Shown: piece by piece, positions 15,951 through 23,568 of the stretch
How the letters are laid out: every line of letters begins with the position of its first letter
Position numbering within the stretch: the stretch's first letter is position 1
Assembly (NCBI GenBank): GCA_023391005.1
Contig: JAEWBS010000112.1
Location: 1-64,000 of the forward strand
From: Bacillota bacterium
GTDB lineage: Bacteria; Bacillota; Clostridia; Oscillospirales; Ruminococcaceae
DNA length: 64,000 bases
Direction of reading: 5' to 3'
Notes under the pieces: model-generated
What the model was told of the DNA's origin: nothing
Databases searched by the model: none
Seen by the model: the letters and a program-made list of their open reading frames with translations, nothing else
Made by a program: the position numbers and the translations under genes

Positions 15951-16525
15951 GGTACATATTCCTTTGCGCTTGATTTTCCAATCAGCAGCATAATGCCGAC
16001 AAAGGTCAGCGATAACATCACGACGCTTGCCGCCGTTGTCTGCGCCAGTGTATATAAAAGGAGGCCCACGCCGATCTGAACAGACAGTACAGCGATAGAC
16101 CTCCTTTTATACGTCTTTCTTTCCAGTGCATCCAGTGGCTTATTAATGCTTTCCAGAGGGGCAAGCAGCACAGTGACGATCACCGCAATAATACCGGAAG
16201 ATAACATGATAATCGGCGGCCAATCAAGACTACGTTTAAGTAACAGAAAAAACAGTACTGTGATTGCCGTGGATACAAAATAGCATCTTGTAGGGGTACT
16301 GGCGTGATACCCACCGCTGTAGGAACGTAGGCTGAAATAGCAGAAGAGAAACAAAGCGCCTTGCCAAACCATGCCAAAATACAGACTGACTAAAAAGGTG
16401 GTCGCTGTATTCAATGCGATGAACAGCCCTTGTCCTATTCCGAAAACATATAAGTCCTTATCCTCTTCACGAACGCTACCGCTGAGAATCAGATAATCTG
16501 TGAGCCTTTCAGAAAGAGACCCCAT
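15947..16525 (-). CDS. agrB: AgrB-type peptide processing membrane protease
   Basis: A 192-residue integral membrane cysteine protease (peptidase C75 family) that cuts the AgrD propeptide and forms the cyclic autoinducer. The catalytic pair is visible: His74 in RSYSGGYHA and Cys81 in TPTRCYF. Five to six hydrophobic segments follow the soluble N-terminus. Its ATG overlaps the agrD stop (TAATG at 16523-16527) and its own stop overlaps the next small gene, so the three are translationally linked. Histidine kinase and LytTR regulator candidates lie 7 kb away (23569-25594). Confidence 0.93.
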   Translation of the reverse strand: MGSLSERLTDYLILSGSVREEDKDLYVFGIGQGLFIALNTATTFLVSLYFGMVWQGALFLFCYFSLRSYSGGYHASTPTRCYFVSTAITVLFFLLLKRSLDWPPIIMLSSGIIAVIVTVLLAPLESINKPLDALERKTYKRRSIAVLSVQIGVGLLLYTLAQTTAASVVMLSLTFVGIMLLIGKSSAKEYVP

Positions 16526-16668
16526 TAGAACTTACGCAAATTCTTTGCGCTTTGGGGCAGTTCCGGCTGATGAGCGAGATACCCGCAGGCGACGTTTGCG
16601 GACATTGTTGCTACTACGAGCGCCAGACAAGCAATAATCCCACTAAACTGGGCCATAAACCGTTTCAT
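16525..16668 (-). CDS. agrD: AgrD cyclic-lactone autoinducer propeptide (47 aa)
   Basis: Begins MKRFMAQFSGIIACLALVV with GAGGAGGT 8 bp upstream. It has the three parts of clostridial AgrD: an amphipathic N-terminal helix, a core around Cys28 (ANVACGYLA) and a charged tail HQPELPQSAKNLRKF. In other clostridial AgrD proteins the signal ends just before the HQPE-type tail, so the mature peptide is probably a thiolactone ring of Cys-Gly-Tyr-Leu-Ala with a short N-terminal exotail. Secreted and cyclised by AgrB, it would act as a cell-density signal. Confidence 0.93.
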   Translation of the reverse strand: MKRFMAQFSGIIACLALVVATMSANVACGYLAHQPELPQSAKNLRKF

Positions 16669-16702
16669 GCGTTTGACCTCCTCTCAATTTAATCTTGTTA
16701 AA

Positions 16703-16771
16703 AATATAGCACAAATCGGGAATCTGTGCCGTAAAATGGTGTAACTAATAGGTTTAAGGGAGTAACTCAAA
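16703..16771 (-). promoter_or_regulatory. Putative LytTR-regulated promoter of agrDB
   Basis: On the minus strand a TATATT -10 (16703-16708) lacks a usable -35 (CGGCAC at the right spacing). Upstream are two direct repeats containing T-AGTTAC, at 16740-16749 and 16761-16770, exactly 21 bp apart: the two-helical-turn layout of AgrA/LytTR sites. Between them and the -10 lies the inverted repeat GCACAAAT / ATCTGTGC (16709-16729). This fits activator-dependent auto-induction. Confidence 0.55.
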
Positions 16772-16804
16772 GTTTTTCTTGAAAAAGCTGAAAATGATCT
16801 AATT

Positions 16805-16836
16805 ATGCGATATCCTGTCGACGCTGGATATCGCAT
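16805..16836. promoter_or_regulatory. Perfect 11-bp inverted repeat between agr and bio operons
   Basis: ATGCGATATCC / GGATATCGCAT with a 10-nt centre. No T tract follows on either strand, so an operator or transcription insulator is likelier than a terminator. The role is unknown. Confidence 0.5.
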
Positions 16837-16887
16837 ATTTCTACCTCCACCGAAATATGCACACTGTTTATAGGCAGAATAAAAGTC

Positions 16888-16943
16888 AATTGTAAACAAA
16901 ATATATGATAAAGGTTGACAATTAAGCAACATAGCGTTATAGT
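16888..16943 (+). promoter_or_regulatory. BirA operator and promoter of the biotin operon
   Basis: Promoter -35 TTGACA (16915-16920), 17-bp spacer, -10 TATAGT (16938-16943). Overlapping the -35 is a BirA-type palindrome: AATTGTAAACA (16888-16898), 14-bp spacer, GGTTGACAATT (16913-16923), with 9 of 11 positions symmetric. Holo-BirA with biotin should bind here and repress bioYBDA. Confidence 0.85.
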
Positions 16944-16995
16944 TAAAACGACCTAAATCCGGGTAGACAGGTTATAAAAAACGGGGAGGTTCGCA

Positions 16996-17583
16996 ATGGA
17001 AGAAAAGGTCATTCGCGCAGGCGGCAATGTGCAAAGCGGCTTAAAGGCGCGCCAGCTCACCTATATCGCGTTATTTACCGCTTTAATTGCCGTCGGGGCT
17101 TTTATCAGAATTCCGGTGCCGGTGGTTCCGTTTACGTTGCAGTTTTTGTTTACCATGCTGGCGGGATTGTTTTTAGGCGGAAAAAACGGCGCGGTCTGTG
17201 TGGCGGTTTATACGGTTCTCGGCCTGATCGGCCTGCCGATATTCGCGGAGGGCGGCGGAATCGGGTATCTTATTAAACCCAGCTTTGGCTATATTCTCGG
17301 ATTCTGTGCCGCAAGCTACGTGACCGGCAAACTGGCGCAACGGCTCACGACGGTCACCTTTAAGAAGCTTCTTTTTTGTAATTTAATCGGCTTGTTTATC
17401 GTCTATGGCATGGGAATAGTTTATTATTATGTGATCTGCAACTATGTGACCGCTACGCCGATCGGCCTATGGCCGCTGTTTTTATACTGTTTTCTTCTGG
17501 CTGTGCCTGGGGATATCTGCCTTTGCATTTTAGCGGCTGTTCTGACCCAACGGCTACAGCCAGTGATCAATAGAATGAGGTAA
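16996..17583 (+). CDS. bioY: Biotin transporter substrate-binding component BioY
   Basis: A 195-residue S component of an energy-coupling-factor transporter, with six hydrophobic segments. The family signature is seen early: LTYIALFTALIAVGAFIRIPVP and PFTLQ near residue 45, then GLIGLPIFAEGGGIGYL and PSFGYILGF. It binds biotin at the membrane and relies on the shared EcfA/EcfT module, which is not in this window. ATG 16996 follows GGGGAGG. It is the first gene behind a BirA operator, so the cell couples uptake and synthesis of biotin. Confidence 0.95.
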   Translation: MEEKVIRAGGNVQSGLKARQLTYIALFTALIAVGAFIRIPVPVVPFTLQFLFTMLAGLFLGGKNGAVCVAVYTVLGLIGLPIFAEGGGIGYLIKPSFGYILGFCAASYVTGKLAQRLTTVTFKKLLFCNLIGLFIVYGMGIVYYYVICNYVTATPIGLWPLFLYCFLLAVPGDICLCILAAVLTQRLQPVINRMR

Positions 17584-17587
17584 AAAT

Positions 17588-18562
17588 ATGACTATCGTTG
17601 AAGGATTAAAACAAAAGGTATTTTCTCAACAGGAATTGAGTAAAGAAGACGCCCTTTGGTTAAAAGACGCACCATTGTCAGAGCTGTGCGCGGCGGCGGA
17701 TGAAATTCGTTCTCGTTTCTGCGGAGAAACCTTTGATATGTGCACCATTGTCAACGGAAAATGCGGCAGATGCTCAGAGGACTGTAAATATTGCGCCCAA
17801 AGCGCACACTATCAGACAGCCTGTGTTGAAAGCTATCCCCTGCTCTCCACAGCGGAGCTGGTGACGCGCGCAAAGCACGACGCCCAACAGGGCGTGCTCC
17901 GCTATTCGATCGTCACCTCCGGCAAACGGCTTTCAGACGAGGAGGTGGCGCAAGCCTGCGAGAGTATCCGCGCCATCCGGCGGGAAGCAGGCATTCAGGT
18001 CTGCATCTCCTTCGGTCTGTTGGGGGAAGCGCAGTTTGCCAAGCTCAAGGCAGCCGGGGCTTCCCGCGTCCACTGCAATCTCGAAGCCTCGGAGCGGTAT
18101 TTTCCCGAGGTCTGTACCACGCATACCTGGCAGGACAAGGTTGAGACACTCAAGGCCGCTAAGCGCGCAGGGCTCGATATCTGCTCCGGCGGCATCATGG
18201 GACTTGGCGAAACGATGGGGGATCGCATCGATATGGTGCTGGCCGTGCGAGCGCTCGGCGTAAAATCGGTTCCGGTCAACCTGCTCAACCCCATTGCGGG
18301 CACGCCTTATGAACATAACGCCGTTTTGACTAACGACGAGTTGCGCCGTATCGTCGCCATCTTCCGTTTTCTGATCCCCGACGGCACCATCCGTCTGGCG
18401 GGAGGGCGCGGCCTTCTTGAGGACAAGGGTGAAAAATGCTTCCTGAGCGGTGCAAACGCCGCCATCAGCGGCGATATGCTGACGACGGCGGGCTACTCGG
18501 TTCAGACCGATATGGCACTGCTCAACCGGCTGGGGTACGAGGTGAAGCTGACGGATGCGTAA
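17588..18562 (+). CDS. bioB: Biotin synthase
   Basis: A 324-residue radical-SAM enzyme inserting sulfur into dethiobiotin. The 4Fe-4S motif CxxxCxxC is C62, C66 and C69 in RCSEDCKYCAQS. Downstream are the family's CISFGLLGEAQFAKLKAAGA segment, HCNLEAS and the GGRG motif (LAGGRG) late in the protein. It needs the auxiliary Fe-S cluster as sulfur source, with cysteine ligands spread across the barrel. It follows bioY by 4 bp and overlaps bioD by 8 bp, indicating tight translational coupling. Confidence 0.97.
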   Translation: MTIVEGLKQKVFSQQELSKEDALWLKDAPLSELCAAADEIRSRFCGETFDMCTIVNGKCGRCSEDCKYCAQSAHYQTACVESYPLLSTAELVTRAKHDAQQGVLRYSIVTSGKRLSDEEVAQACESIRAIRREAGIQVCISFGLLGEAQFAKLKAAGASRVHCNLEASERYFPEVCTTHTWQDKVETLKAAKRAGLDICSGGIMGLGETMGDRIDMVLAVRALGVKSVPVNLLNPIAGTPYEHNAVLTNDELRRIVAIFRFLIPDGTIRLAGGRGLLEDKGEKCFLSGANAAISGDMLTTAGYSVQTDMALLNRLGYEVKLTDA

Positions 18563-19238
18563 GCGTTTATTTATCGTAGGAACCGGCACCGATGTGGGCA
18601 AAACCTATGTGACCGGCCTGATTTTAAAGAAGCTGCGCGAGAGCGGAAAAAAAACGGCCTATTTCAAGGCGGCCATGAGCGGGAACCAGCGGGATCAGGA
18701 AAACCGTTTAATACCCGGCGACGCGCTGGCGGTCAGGGCGGCTTCCGGCATTGATCAGCCGTTGGAGGATATGTGCCCCTATGTTTACGAGCAGGCCTGT
18801 TCCCCACATCTAGCCGCTCAAATCGAAGGTAACCCTGTTCGGATGCAGACGGTCAAAGCCTGTTTTGACGCTTTATGCGACAAATACGACTATGTTACGG
18901 TGGAGGGCGCCGGGGGAATTCTCTGTCCGCTGCGTTTTGACGAAGAAAAGCTTCAGTCGGAGGACGTGATCAAGGCATTGGGCCTTCCCTGCCTCATCGT
19001 TGCGGACGCGGGGCTGGGGGCGATCAATGCCGTGGGCTTAACGGCGGCGTATATGAAGACCAAAAACATCCCCGTTAAAGGCATTATCTTGAATCGCTTC
19101 CATCCGGGCGATGTGATGGAAGAAGACAACCTCAAAATGTGTGAATTCATGACGGGGCTGCGCGTTCTCGCCTGTGTAAAATATGGTGACGAAGCGTTGG
19201 ATGTGGACGCCAAAGCGCTTGCGGCCCTGTATGAGTGA
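18555..19238 (+). CDS. bioD: Dethiobiotin synthetase
   Basis: A 227-residue ATP-dependent enzyme closing the ureido ring of biotin from 7,8-diaminopelargonic acid and CO2. It starts MRKRLFIVGTGTDVGKTYVTG with the P-loop GTGTDVGKT (9-17). The YFKAAMSGNQ segment is the substrate loop and VTVEGAGGILCPL the second conserved motif. It overlaps the end of bioB. The next gene, bioA, begins 17 bp after its stop. Confidence 0.95.
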   Translation: MRKRLFIVGTGTDVGKTYVTGLILKKLRESGKKTAYFKAAMSGNQRDQENRLIPGDALAVRAASGIDQPLEDMCPYVYEQACSPHLAAQIEGNPVRMQTVKACFDALCDKYDYVTVEGAGGILCPLRFDEEKLQSEDVIKALGLPCLIVADAGLGAINAVGLTAAYMKTKNIPVKGIILNRFHPGDVMEEDNLKMCEFMTGLRVLACVKYGDEALDVDAKALAALYE

Positions 19239-19255
19239 AAAGGGAGGCGTATTTT

Positions 19256-20446
19256 ATGATTTGGTATCCGTATCAGCAAATGAAAACCATGAAACCACCC
19301 TACGAAATTGTGGACGCCGAAGGGGTCTATCTTTATACCAAGGGCAACAAAATAATCGACAGTGTTTCTTCGTGGTGGAGTGTGATACACGGCTACAAGC
19401 ACCCGGTGCTGACCGAGGCGATTAAAGCGCAGGCCGACCGCTTCTCGCATGTCACGCTGGGCGGCCTGACCCACGAGCCGGCGGAAAATCTGTCAAAGAA
19501 GCTTCAGGAATGGCTGCCCGGCAATCTGGACTATTGCTTTTTCTCCGATTCGGGGAGCGTCGCCGTCGAGGTTGCCTTGAAGATGGCGCTGCAATATTAC
19601 GTCAACAGAGGGGAAAAACGCGACAAGGCGCTGTCCCTGTCCCACGCTTATCACGGGGATACCTTCAAGGCCATGGAGGTTGGGGACGACGAGGATTATC
19701 ATTTTGCGTTCAACGAGAAAAAGGGCGTTGTTCATATCCCGACAGAAATTCCTGCGCTTGAAAGAGCGTTTGCCCAATATCATGGCGATCTGTACTGCTT
19801 TATTGTCGAGCCGCTGTTACAGGGCGCGGGCGGCATGAGAATGTACGACATCTCTTTCCTCAAGCGTGCCAGAGAACTGTGCGACGCGCACAACGTCCTC
19901 TTGATTTTCGATGAGGTCGCGACGGGCTTTGGCCGCACCGGGCACCGTTTCGTCGCAGATTTGGTCTGTCCCGATATTCTGGTGCTCGGCAAGGCCCTGA
20001 CCGGCGGATACATCGGTCACGCGGTCACGGTGGCCAACCATAAGGTCTATGACGGCTTTTATGGGGACGACGCTTCGCTGGCGCTCATGCATGGGCCCAC
20101 CTTTATGGGCAACGCGCTGGCTTGCAGCGTGGCCTTAAAATCCATCGCGCTTTTTGAGCAGGAGGATTACCTTTCTAAAATCGCCCGGATTGAGGCTGTC
20201 ACAAGACGTGAGATGGCCGGCTTTACCGACAGCCGAATCAAAGAGATACGCATGATGGGCGGCTGTTTCTGCATTGAGGTTCACGATTCGTCTATACTGG
20301 AGGGCTTCCAGCAATTTGCATACGCGCATGGCGTATTCAACCGCCCCTTTCTAAACTATATGTACGCTATGGTTCCATACATCATTGGGGAGCCTGAGCT
20401 GGTGCAGATATTAAATACCATGAAAGCGTGGTTTCGATCGCTTTAG
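19256..20446 (+). CDS. bioA: Adenosylmethionine-8-amino-7-oxononanoate aminotransferase
   Basis: A 396-residue PLP class III aminotransferase making 7,8-diaminopelargonate from 8-amino-7-oxononanoate (KAPA). Visible: WYPYQQM at the start, SVSSWWSVIHGYKHP, the DSGSVAVEVALKMALQY cofactor segment, LIFDEVATGFGRTG with the PLP-contacting Asp, and the Schiff-base lysine in LVLGKALTGGYI. ATG 19256 follows AAGGGAGG at 8 bp; a GTG seven codons earlier overlaps bioD but is less well placed. No bioF, bioW or bioCH gene is present in the window, so KAPA must come from elsewhere or be imported. Confidence 0.95.
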   Translation: MIWYPYQQMKTMKPPYEIVDAEGVYLYTKGNKIIDSVSSWWSVIHGYKHPVLTEAIKAQADRFSHVTLGGLTHEPAENLSKKLQEWLPGNLDYCFFSDSGSVAVEVALKMALQYYVNRGEKRDKALSLSHAYHGDTFKAMEVGDDEDYHFAFNEKKGVVHIPTEIPALERAFAQYHGDLYCFIVEPLLQGAGGMRMYDISFLKRARELCDAHNVLLIFDEVATGFGRTGHRFVADLVCPDILVLGKALTGGYIGHAVTVANHKVYDGFYGDDASLALMHGPTFMGNALACSVALKSIALFEQEDYLSKIARIEAVTRREMAGFTDSRIKEIRMMGGCFCIEVHDSSILEGFQQFAYAHGVFNRPFLNYMYAMVPYIIGEPELVQILNTMKAWFRSL

Positions 20447-20492
20447 CAGCCAAGGAACCTTTTACAGTGTGAAATGCTAAACCAAGAGAATG

Positions 20493-20528
20493 GTCCCACT
20501 TATGTCTCATGTGAGGCATAAGTGGGAC
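20493..20528 (+). terminator. Hairpin after bioA
   Basis: Perfect 12-bp stem GTCCCACTTATG / CATAAGTGGGAC with a 12-nt loop, but no following T run. Probably the operon end, or a shared boundary with the small gene on the opposite strand. Confidence 0.55.
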
Positions 20529-20535
20529 TGGCCCA

Positions 20536-20709
20536 TCAGCGTTTAACAGGCTTTTCCGGGAACGTGATCAATGTGTCGCTTGCCTGTATGTACAATTCTT
20601 CACACTCCTGCTGCGCCTCTCTCAAGATCGTGTTTGCACATTCCAACAGCTTTTCCGCGTCGGTCAATGCGTTGAACATTTTGTGGTACATTTGCTTATA
20701 ATCCGCCAT
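20536..20709 (-). CDS. Small conserved protein divergent to an XRE regulator (57 aa)
   Basis: Starts MADYKQMYHKMFNALTDAEKLLE and reads as one or two amphipathic helices, consistent with a coiled coil; no membrane segment. Proteins beginning MADYKxMY are widespread as hypothetical proteins in Firmicutes, usually beside small HTH genes. ATG 20709 is chosen because AGGGG lies 9 bp upstream. The promoter region shared with the XRE gene contains three copies of one palindrome, so both genes are probably controlled together. The function is unknown. Confidence 0.75.
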   Translation of the reverse strand: MADYKQMYHKMFNALTDAEKLLECANTILREAQQECEELYIQASDTLITFPEKPVKR

Positions 20710-20727
20710 ATTGTTTAACCCCTTCAT

Positions 20728-20832
20728 AATTAGTGTTATACCACTAATTATAGCACAAAATAGTCTATAGTGCTATATCACTAACATCATATTTTCAGAC
20801 AAGGTATTGTGTAGTTAGTGACAAACCACTAA
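20728..20832. promoter_or_regulatory. Three palindromic operators between divergent genes
   Basis: TTAGTG-N6-CACTAA occurs perfectly at 20730-20747 (extended to 8-bp arms) and 20815-20832, and with one mismatch (ATAGTG) at 20767-20784. The outer two overlap the ribosome-site regions of the small gene and the XRE gene. Binding by the XRE protein, giving autoregulation, is the natural reading. Confidence 0.75.
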
Positions 20833-20844
20833 GGAGGGGATGAA

Positions 20845-21087
20845 GTGAACACAAGGGACGCAGTGGCTAACAGGATTCTTGAGCTTTGCCGTAAAAAAGG
20901 GATTACGCCCAATGCCCTTAGCTATCAGGCGGGAGTACCGCAATCAACAATAAAAAGCATCCTTAATAACGAAAGCCAGAACCCCGGCATTGTGACCATA
21001 AAGAAATTATGTGACGGGTTAGACATTACTTTGCCTGATTTCTTTAACACAGATGCCTTTCGCACATTGGAACAAGAGATCAAATAA
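20845..21087 (+). CDS. Small XRE-family HTH regulator (80 aa)
   Basis: Almost entirely a lambda-repressor-like HTH: the recognition region is NALSYQAGVPQSTIKSILN (about residues 22-40), followed by NPGIVTIKKLCDGLDITLPDFF, the usual closing helix of Cro/CI-type regulators. No effector domain is present. It starts at GTG 20845, 5 bp after AGGAGGGG. The promoter carries three matching palindromes, so it most likely represses itself and the divergent 57-aa gene. A strong terminator follows at 21188. Confidence 0.88.
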   Translation: MNTRDAVANRILELCRKKGITPNALSYQAGVPQSTIKSILNNESQNPGIVTIKKLCDGLDITLPDFFNTDAFRTLEQEIK

Positions 21088-21187
21088 AGAAAAGCAAATT
21101 AATAAAGGCGAATGATATAGAAGGTTCAGATCGCTTTCAACATAGCCTGCATTTCGCACCCGCCAAACGCGTACGCCCAATGAAAGA

Positions 21188-21227
21188 AAAGGGACTGCCA
21201 TGCAGCTATTCGCATGGCAGTCCCTTT
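21188..21227. terminator. Intrinsic terminator, probably bidirectional
   Basis: Perfect 16-bp stem AAAGGGACTGCCATGC / GCATGGCAGTCCCTTT; flanking A-rich and T-rich ends allow use by the XRE gene and the convergent citC gene. Confidence 0.8.
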
Positions 21228-21344
21228 ATTGTTTAAGCTGTATGTTGTGGCACGCCTTCATCAGCGCCTATCCAGAGAAGTTCATATCAATGCTCCCCAT
21301 TATTTAGTCGCTTCTTGGGCTGCTCCCCACATTTATTAAAGGCT

Positions 21345-22355
21345 TTACTTTTGATATTGCGCCTGATGCTGCTGCAGATAGGCAAAGGTGGTGGGGGGCA
21401 CCAGCTTTTTAACCGCCTGCATATCACCCTCATGCAGCAGCCGACGCACCGACGAGGCGCTGATCGGCATGCCGTCGAGCTGCTTGCGTTCAATCTCAAT
21501 CAGCTCAATGCCATATTGGGGCAGCAGCTCCTTCATCTTGGCGTTATAGGCATTGGTCACCACGCAACTGGGCTCGGTGCCGACAAAGCGCTTGGTAACC
21601 CCCAGACCCTTGGCAAAATATTCGCAGAAGATGCGGATATCCAGCGCGCAGTTCGCGTCCTCGGCCTTTGACTGTTCCTTGATAAAATAGGTCGGAAAGA
21701 CGGCGGACGAAATCAAATAATCGCTGGTTTTATGCAGCAGGATATTGGGCAGATCCGCCACGCCCTGCCGCACGAGCTCATAGCGCACATCGGCCGGGAA
21801 TTCGCTCTTATCCTCCGACAAAACGAACAAATGCAGCACGTCGCACTGTCGTGCGGCGGTTTCTATCAGATAACGGTGCCCGTTCGTAAAAGGGTTGCAG
21901 TTGACGACAATGGCGCCGATGCTGTCACCGTCGCGCCGCTCAAGCTGTGCGACATAATTTTTGATACCGTTTTTTCGGTTCTCCGCCAATAAAACATCCT
22001 TGGTTTCAAGAATCGGATAAAAGCCCATATCCAAAAACATCTGCTTGTTGTCGGGTTTGGTGAATAAAAAGAGATGTGTTTTGCCGCGTTCGACCGCCAG
22101 ATTGCAGACCTGCGTCACAACCCGAACCGAAAGGCCGTGGCCCTGATAATCTTTAGAAACCGCAACGCATTTGAGCACATTGTCATGCAGCGAGCAGGTC
22201 GCCGCAATGTTGCCGTCTTCATCCATCAGGTTGACGGTTGCTTCAATCTGCTCGTCGTAATGCAGATCGTACGCGGCCAAAAACGCTTTGAGCTTCTCCT
22301 TTTGCTTGCCCGAGAAAGGAAATCCCTGTTCCTCGTAAAAATTATAATCGTCCAT
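21345..22355 (-). CDS. citC: Citrate lyase acetyl-ligase
   Basis: A 336-residue enzyme that acetylates the prosthetic group of citrate lyase using acetate and ATP. It has the expected two parts: an N-terminal GNAT-like domain (DYQGHGLSVRVVTQV near residue 65) and a nucleotidyltransferase domain with GAIVVNCNPFTNGHRYLIE, the HxGH-class ATP site, and ISASSVRRLL near the end. ATG 22355 follows AGGGGAGGG. The remaining citrate lyase genes (citD, citE, citF) are not in the window, so this copy stands alone; it may serve a distant cit locus. Confidence 0.92.
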   Translation of the reverse strand: MDDYNFYEEQGFPFSGKQKEKLKAFLAAYDLHYDEQIEATVNLMDEDGNIAATCSLHDNVLKCVAVSKDYQGHGLSVRVVTQVCNLAVERGKTHLFLFTKPDNKQMFLDMGFYPILETKDVLLAENRKNGIKNYVAQLERRDGDSIGAIVVNCNPFTNGHRYLIETAARQCDVLHLFVLSEDKSEFPADVRYELVRQGVADLPNILLHKTSDYLISSAVFPTYFIKEQSKAEDANCALDIRIFCEYFAKGLGVTKRFVGTEPSCVVTNAYNAKMKELLPQYGIELIEIERKQLDGMPISASSVRRLLHEGDMQAVKKLVPPTTFAYLQQHQAQYQK

Positions 22356-22517
22356 GGCCCTCCCCTTTCTTTCAATAAGCGCGCCAAAGATGGACATCGG
22401 CAACGGCGACATAGCCCTATGCAGCTTGTCCGGTGCTGCGGCAGATACCGGATCCACACGCCGTACAGCCTCCCGCGATTAGCAATCTCCCCAATATCGG
22501 GGCTGTAAAGTTCTCTT

Positions 22518-22546
22518 ATTATAGCGCATAATTATAGGGAAGTCTA
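22518..22546 (-). promoter_or_regulatory. Promoter of citC
   Basis: Minus strand -10 TATAAT (22518-22523), 17-bp spacer, -35 TAGACT (22541-22546). The resulting leader of about 155 nt contains short hairpins (for example CCCCGATATTGGGG) but matches no riboswitch I know. From 22547 to 22755 I see no gene. Confidence 0.6.
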
Positions 22547-22755
22547 TCAAAAAGACACCCGTCTGGCTTTAGCAAACTTGACCGCCTGTACCAGTCCTTT
22601 ATGTGATCGACGGCAAACAAGCCCGCGAACAGCCGAATTATTGCGGGCATTTTATTGAATTGGAAATCTGCGCAAACCTATGTTATGATATTAATAATGC
22701 CCACAGACGGATCAGGCTTTGCAATGCAGACTATGGTATAGAAAAGAGAATCTTT

Positions 22756-23367
22756 ATGAGTATTTGGCGCGAATTATTTGGCCCCGGCAGAAAAGAGCTG
22801 TGGCAGCTCTTAAGCGAGCAAACCGGCAGCGAATTTGTTGCAGGCGGCCTTCTTAAAGCGGATAAGGTGGTGCACCGGTACCGCGGCTGGACCATCACGC
22901 TTGACACCTATACCGTTTCGACCGGCAAAACATCCACGACTTATACGCGGATCAGAGCGCCATATGTCGGGGTCGGCGGTTTTCGGTTCTCGATCCACCG
23001 AAGCGGCCTGTTCAGCGAACTTGGAATGTTCCTCGGCTTTCAGGACATTGAGATCGGCAGCGCGCAATTTGACAAGGCGTTTGTGGTCAAGTCAAACTGC
23101 GACGAAACAGTTAGGGCGCTTTTATCCGATACCCAACTGTTGAATCTGATAGACGCACAGCCCAGATTTGATCTGAAAATTAAGGACGATGAGGGCTGGT
23201 TTGGCGCAAATTTTCCCGAGGATGTCGATATGCTCTATTTTTCGGTGTCCGGCATTATCAAGGATGTTGAACAGCTAAAGCAGCTGTTTGAAATTTTTTC
23301 TGAAATGCTCGACCGTCTTTGCACACTGGGCGTCGCCGCTGAGTACGCGCCCGAAACCGCACTGTAA
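22756..23367 (+). CDS. Uncharacterised soluble protein (203 aa)
   Basis: Starts MSIWRELFGPGRKELWQLL; no signal peptide or membrane segment. The middle is beta-rich (VVHRYRGWTITLDTYTV; TYTRIRAPYVG), the rest mixed, with a final amphipathic helix. The layout recalls families of unknown function that sense or bind a ligand (DUF3137-like pattern), but I cannot assign it. The start is uncertain: the ATG at 22756 has only a weak AAAGAGAA upstream, and the frame stays open for another 51 codons. It is monocistronic between citC and the two-component genes. Confidence 0.65.
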   Translation: MSIWRELFGPGRKELWQLLSEQTGSEFVAGGLLKADKVVHRYRGWTITLDTYTVSTGKTSTTYTRIRAPYVGVGGFRFSIHRSGLFSELGMFLGFQDIEIGSAQFDKAFVVKSNCDETVRALLSDTQLLNLIDAQPRFDLKIKDDEGWFGANFPEDVDMLYFSVSGIIKDVEQLKQLFEIFSEMLDRLCTLGVAAEYAPETAL

Positions 23368-23467
23368 CGGCGTGCCCTGCCCTTTTTCGCCCCGAAAACG
23401 ACCGGGTAGAATAAAGCCCCCGTCTTTGTTTGGCGTCGCCTTTTTCTTGAATAGATCTGTTATAAAA

Positions 23468-23505
23468 CAAGCCCGGGGCATGCCCCGGGCTTGAAACGTT
23501 TTTAT
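23468..23505 (+). terminator. Terminator after the uncharacterised gene
   Basis: Perfect palindrome with 13-bp arms, CAAGCCCGGGGCA / TGCCCCGGGCTTG, followed after a few bases by GTTTTTA. Confidence 0.65.
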
Positions 23506-23568
23506 GATAGGCACAGCACCGTACCGACGCAGCTCTTTTGGCTCCTACAGCGCCGCACTGATGCGCGC

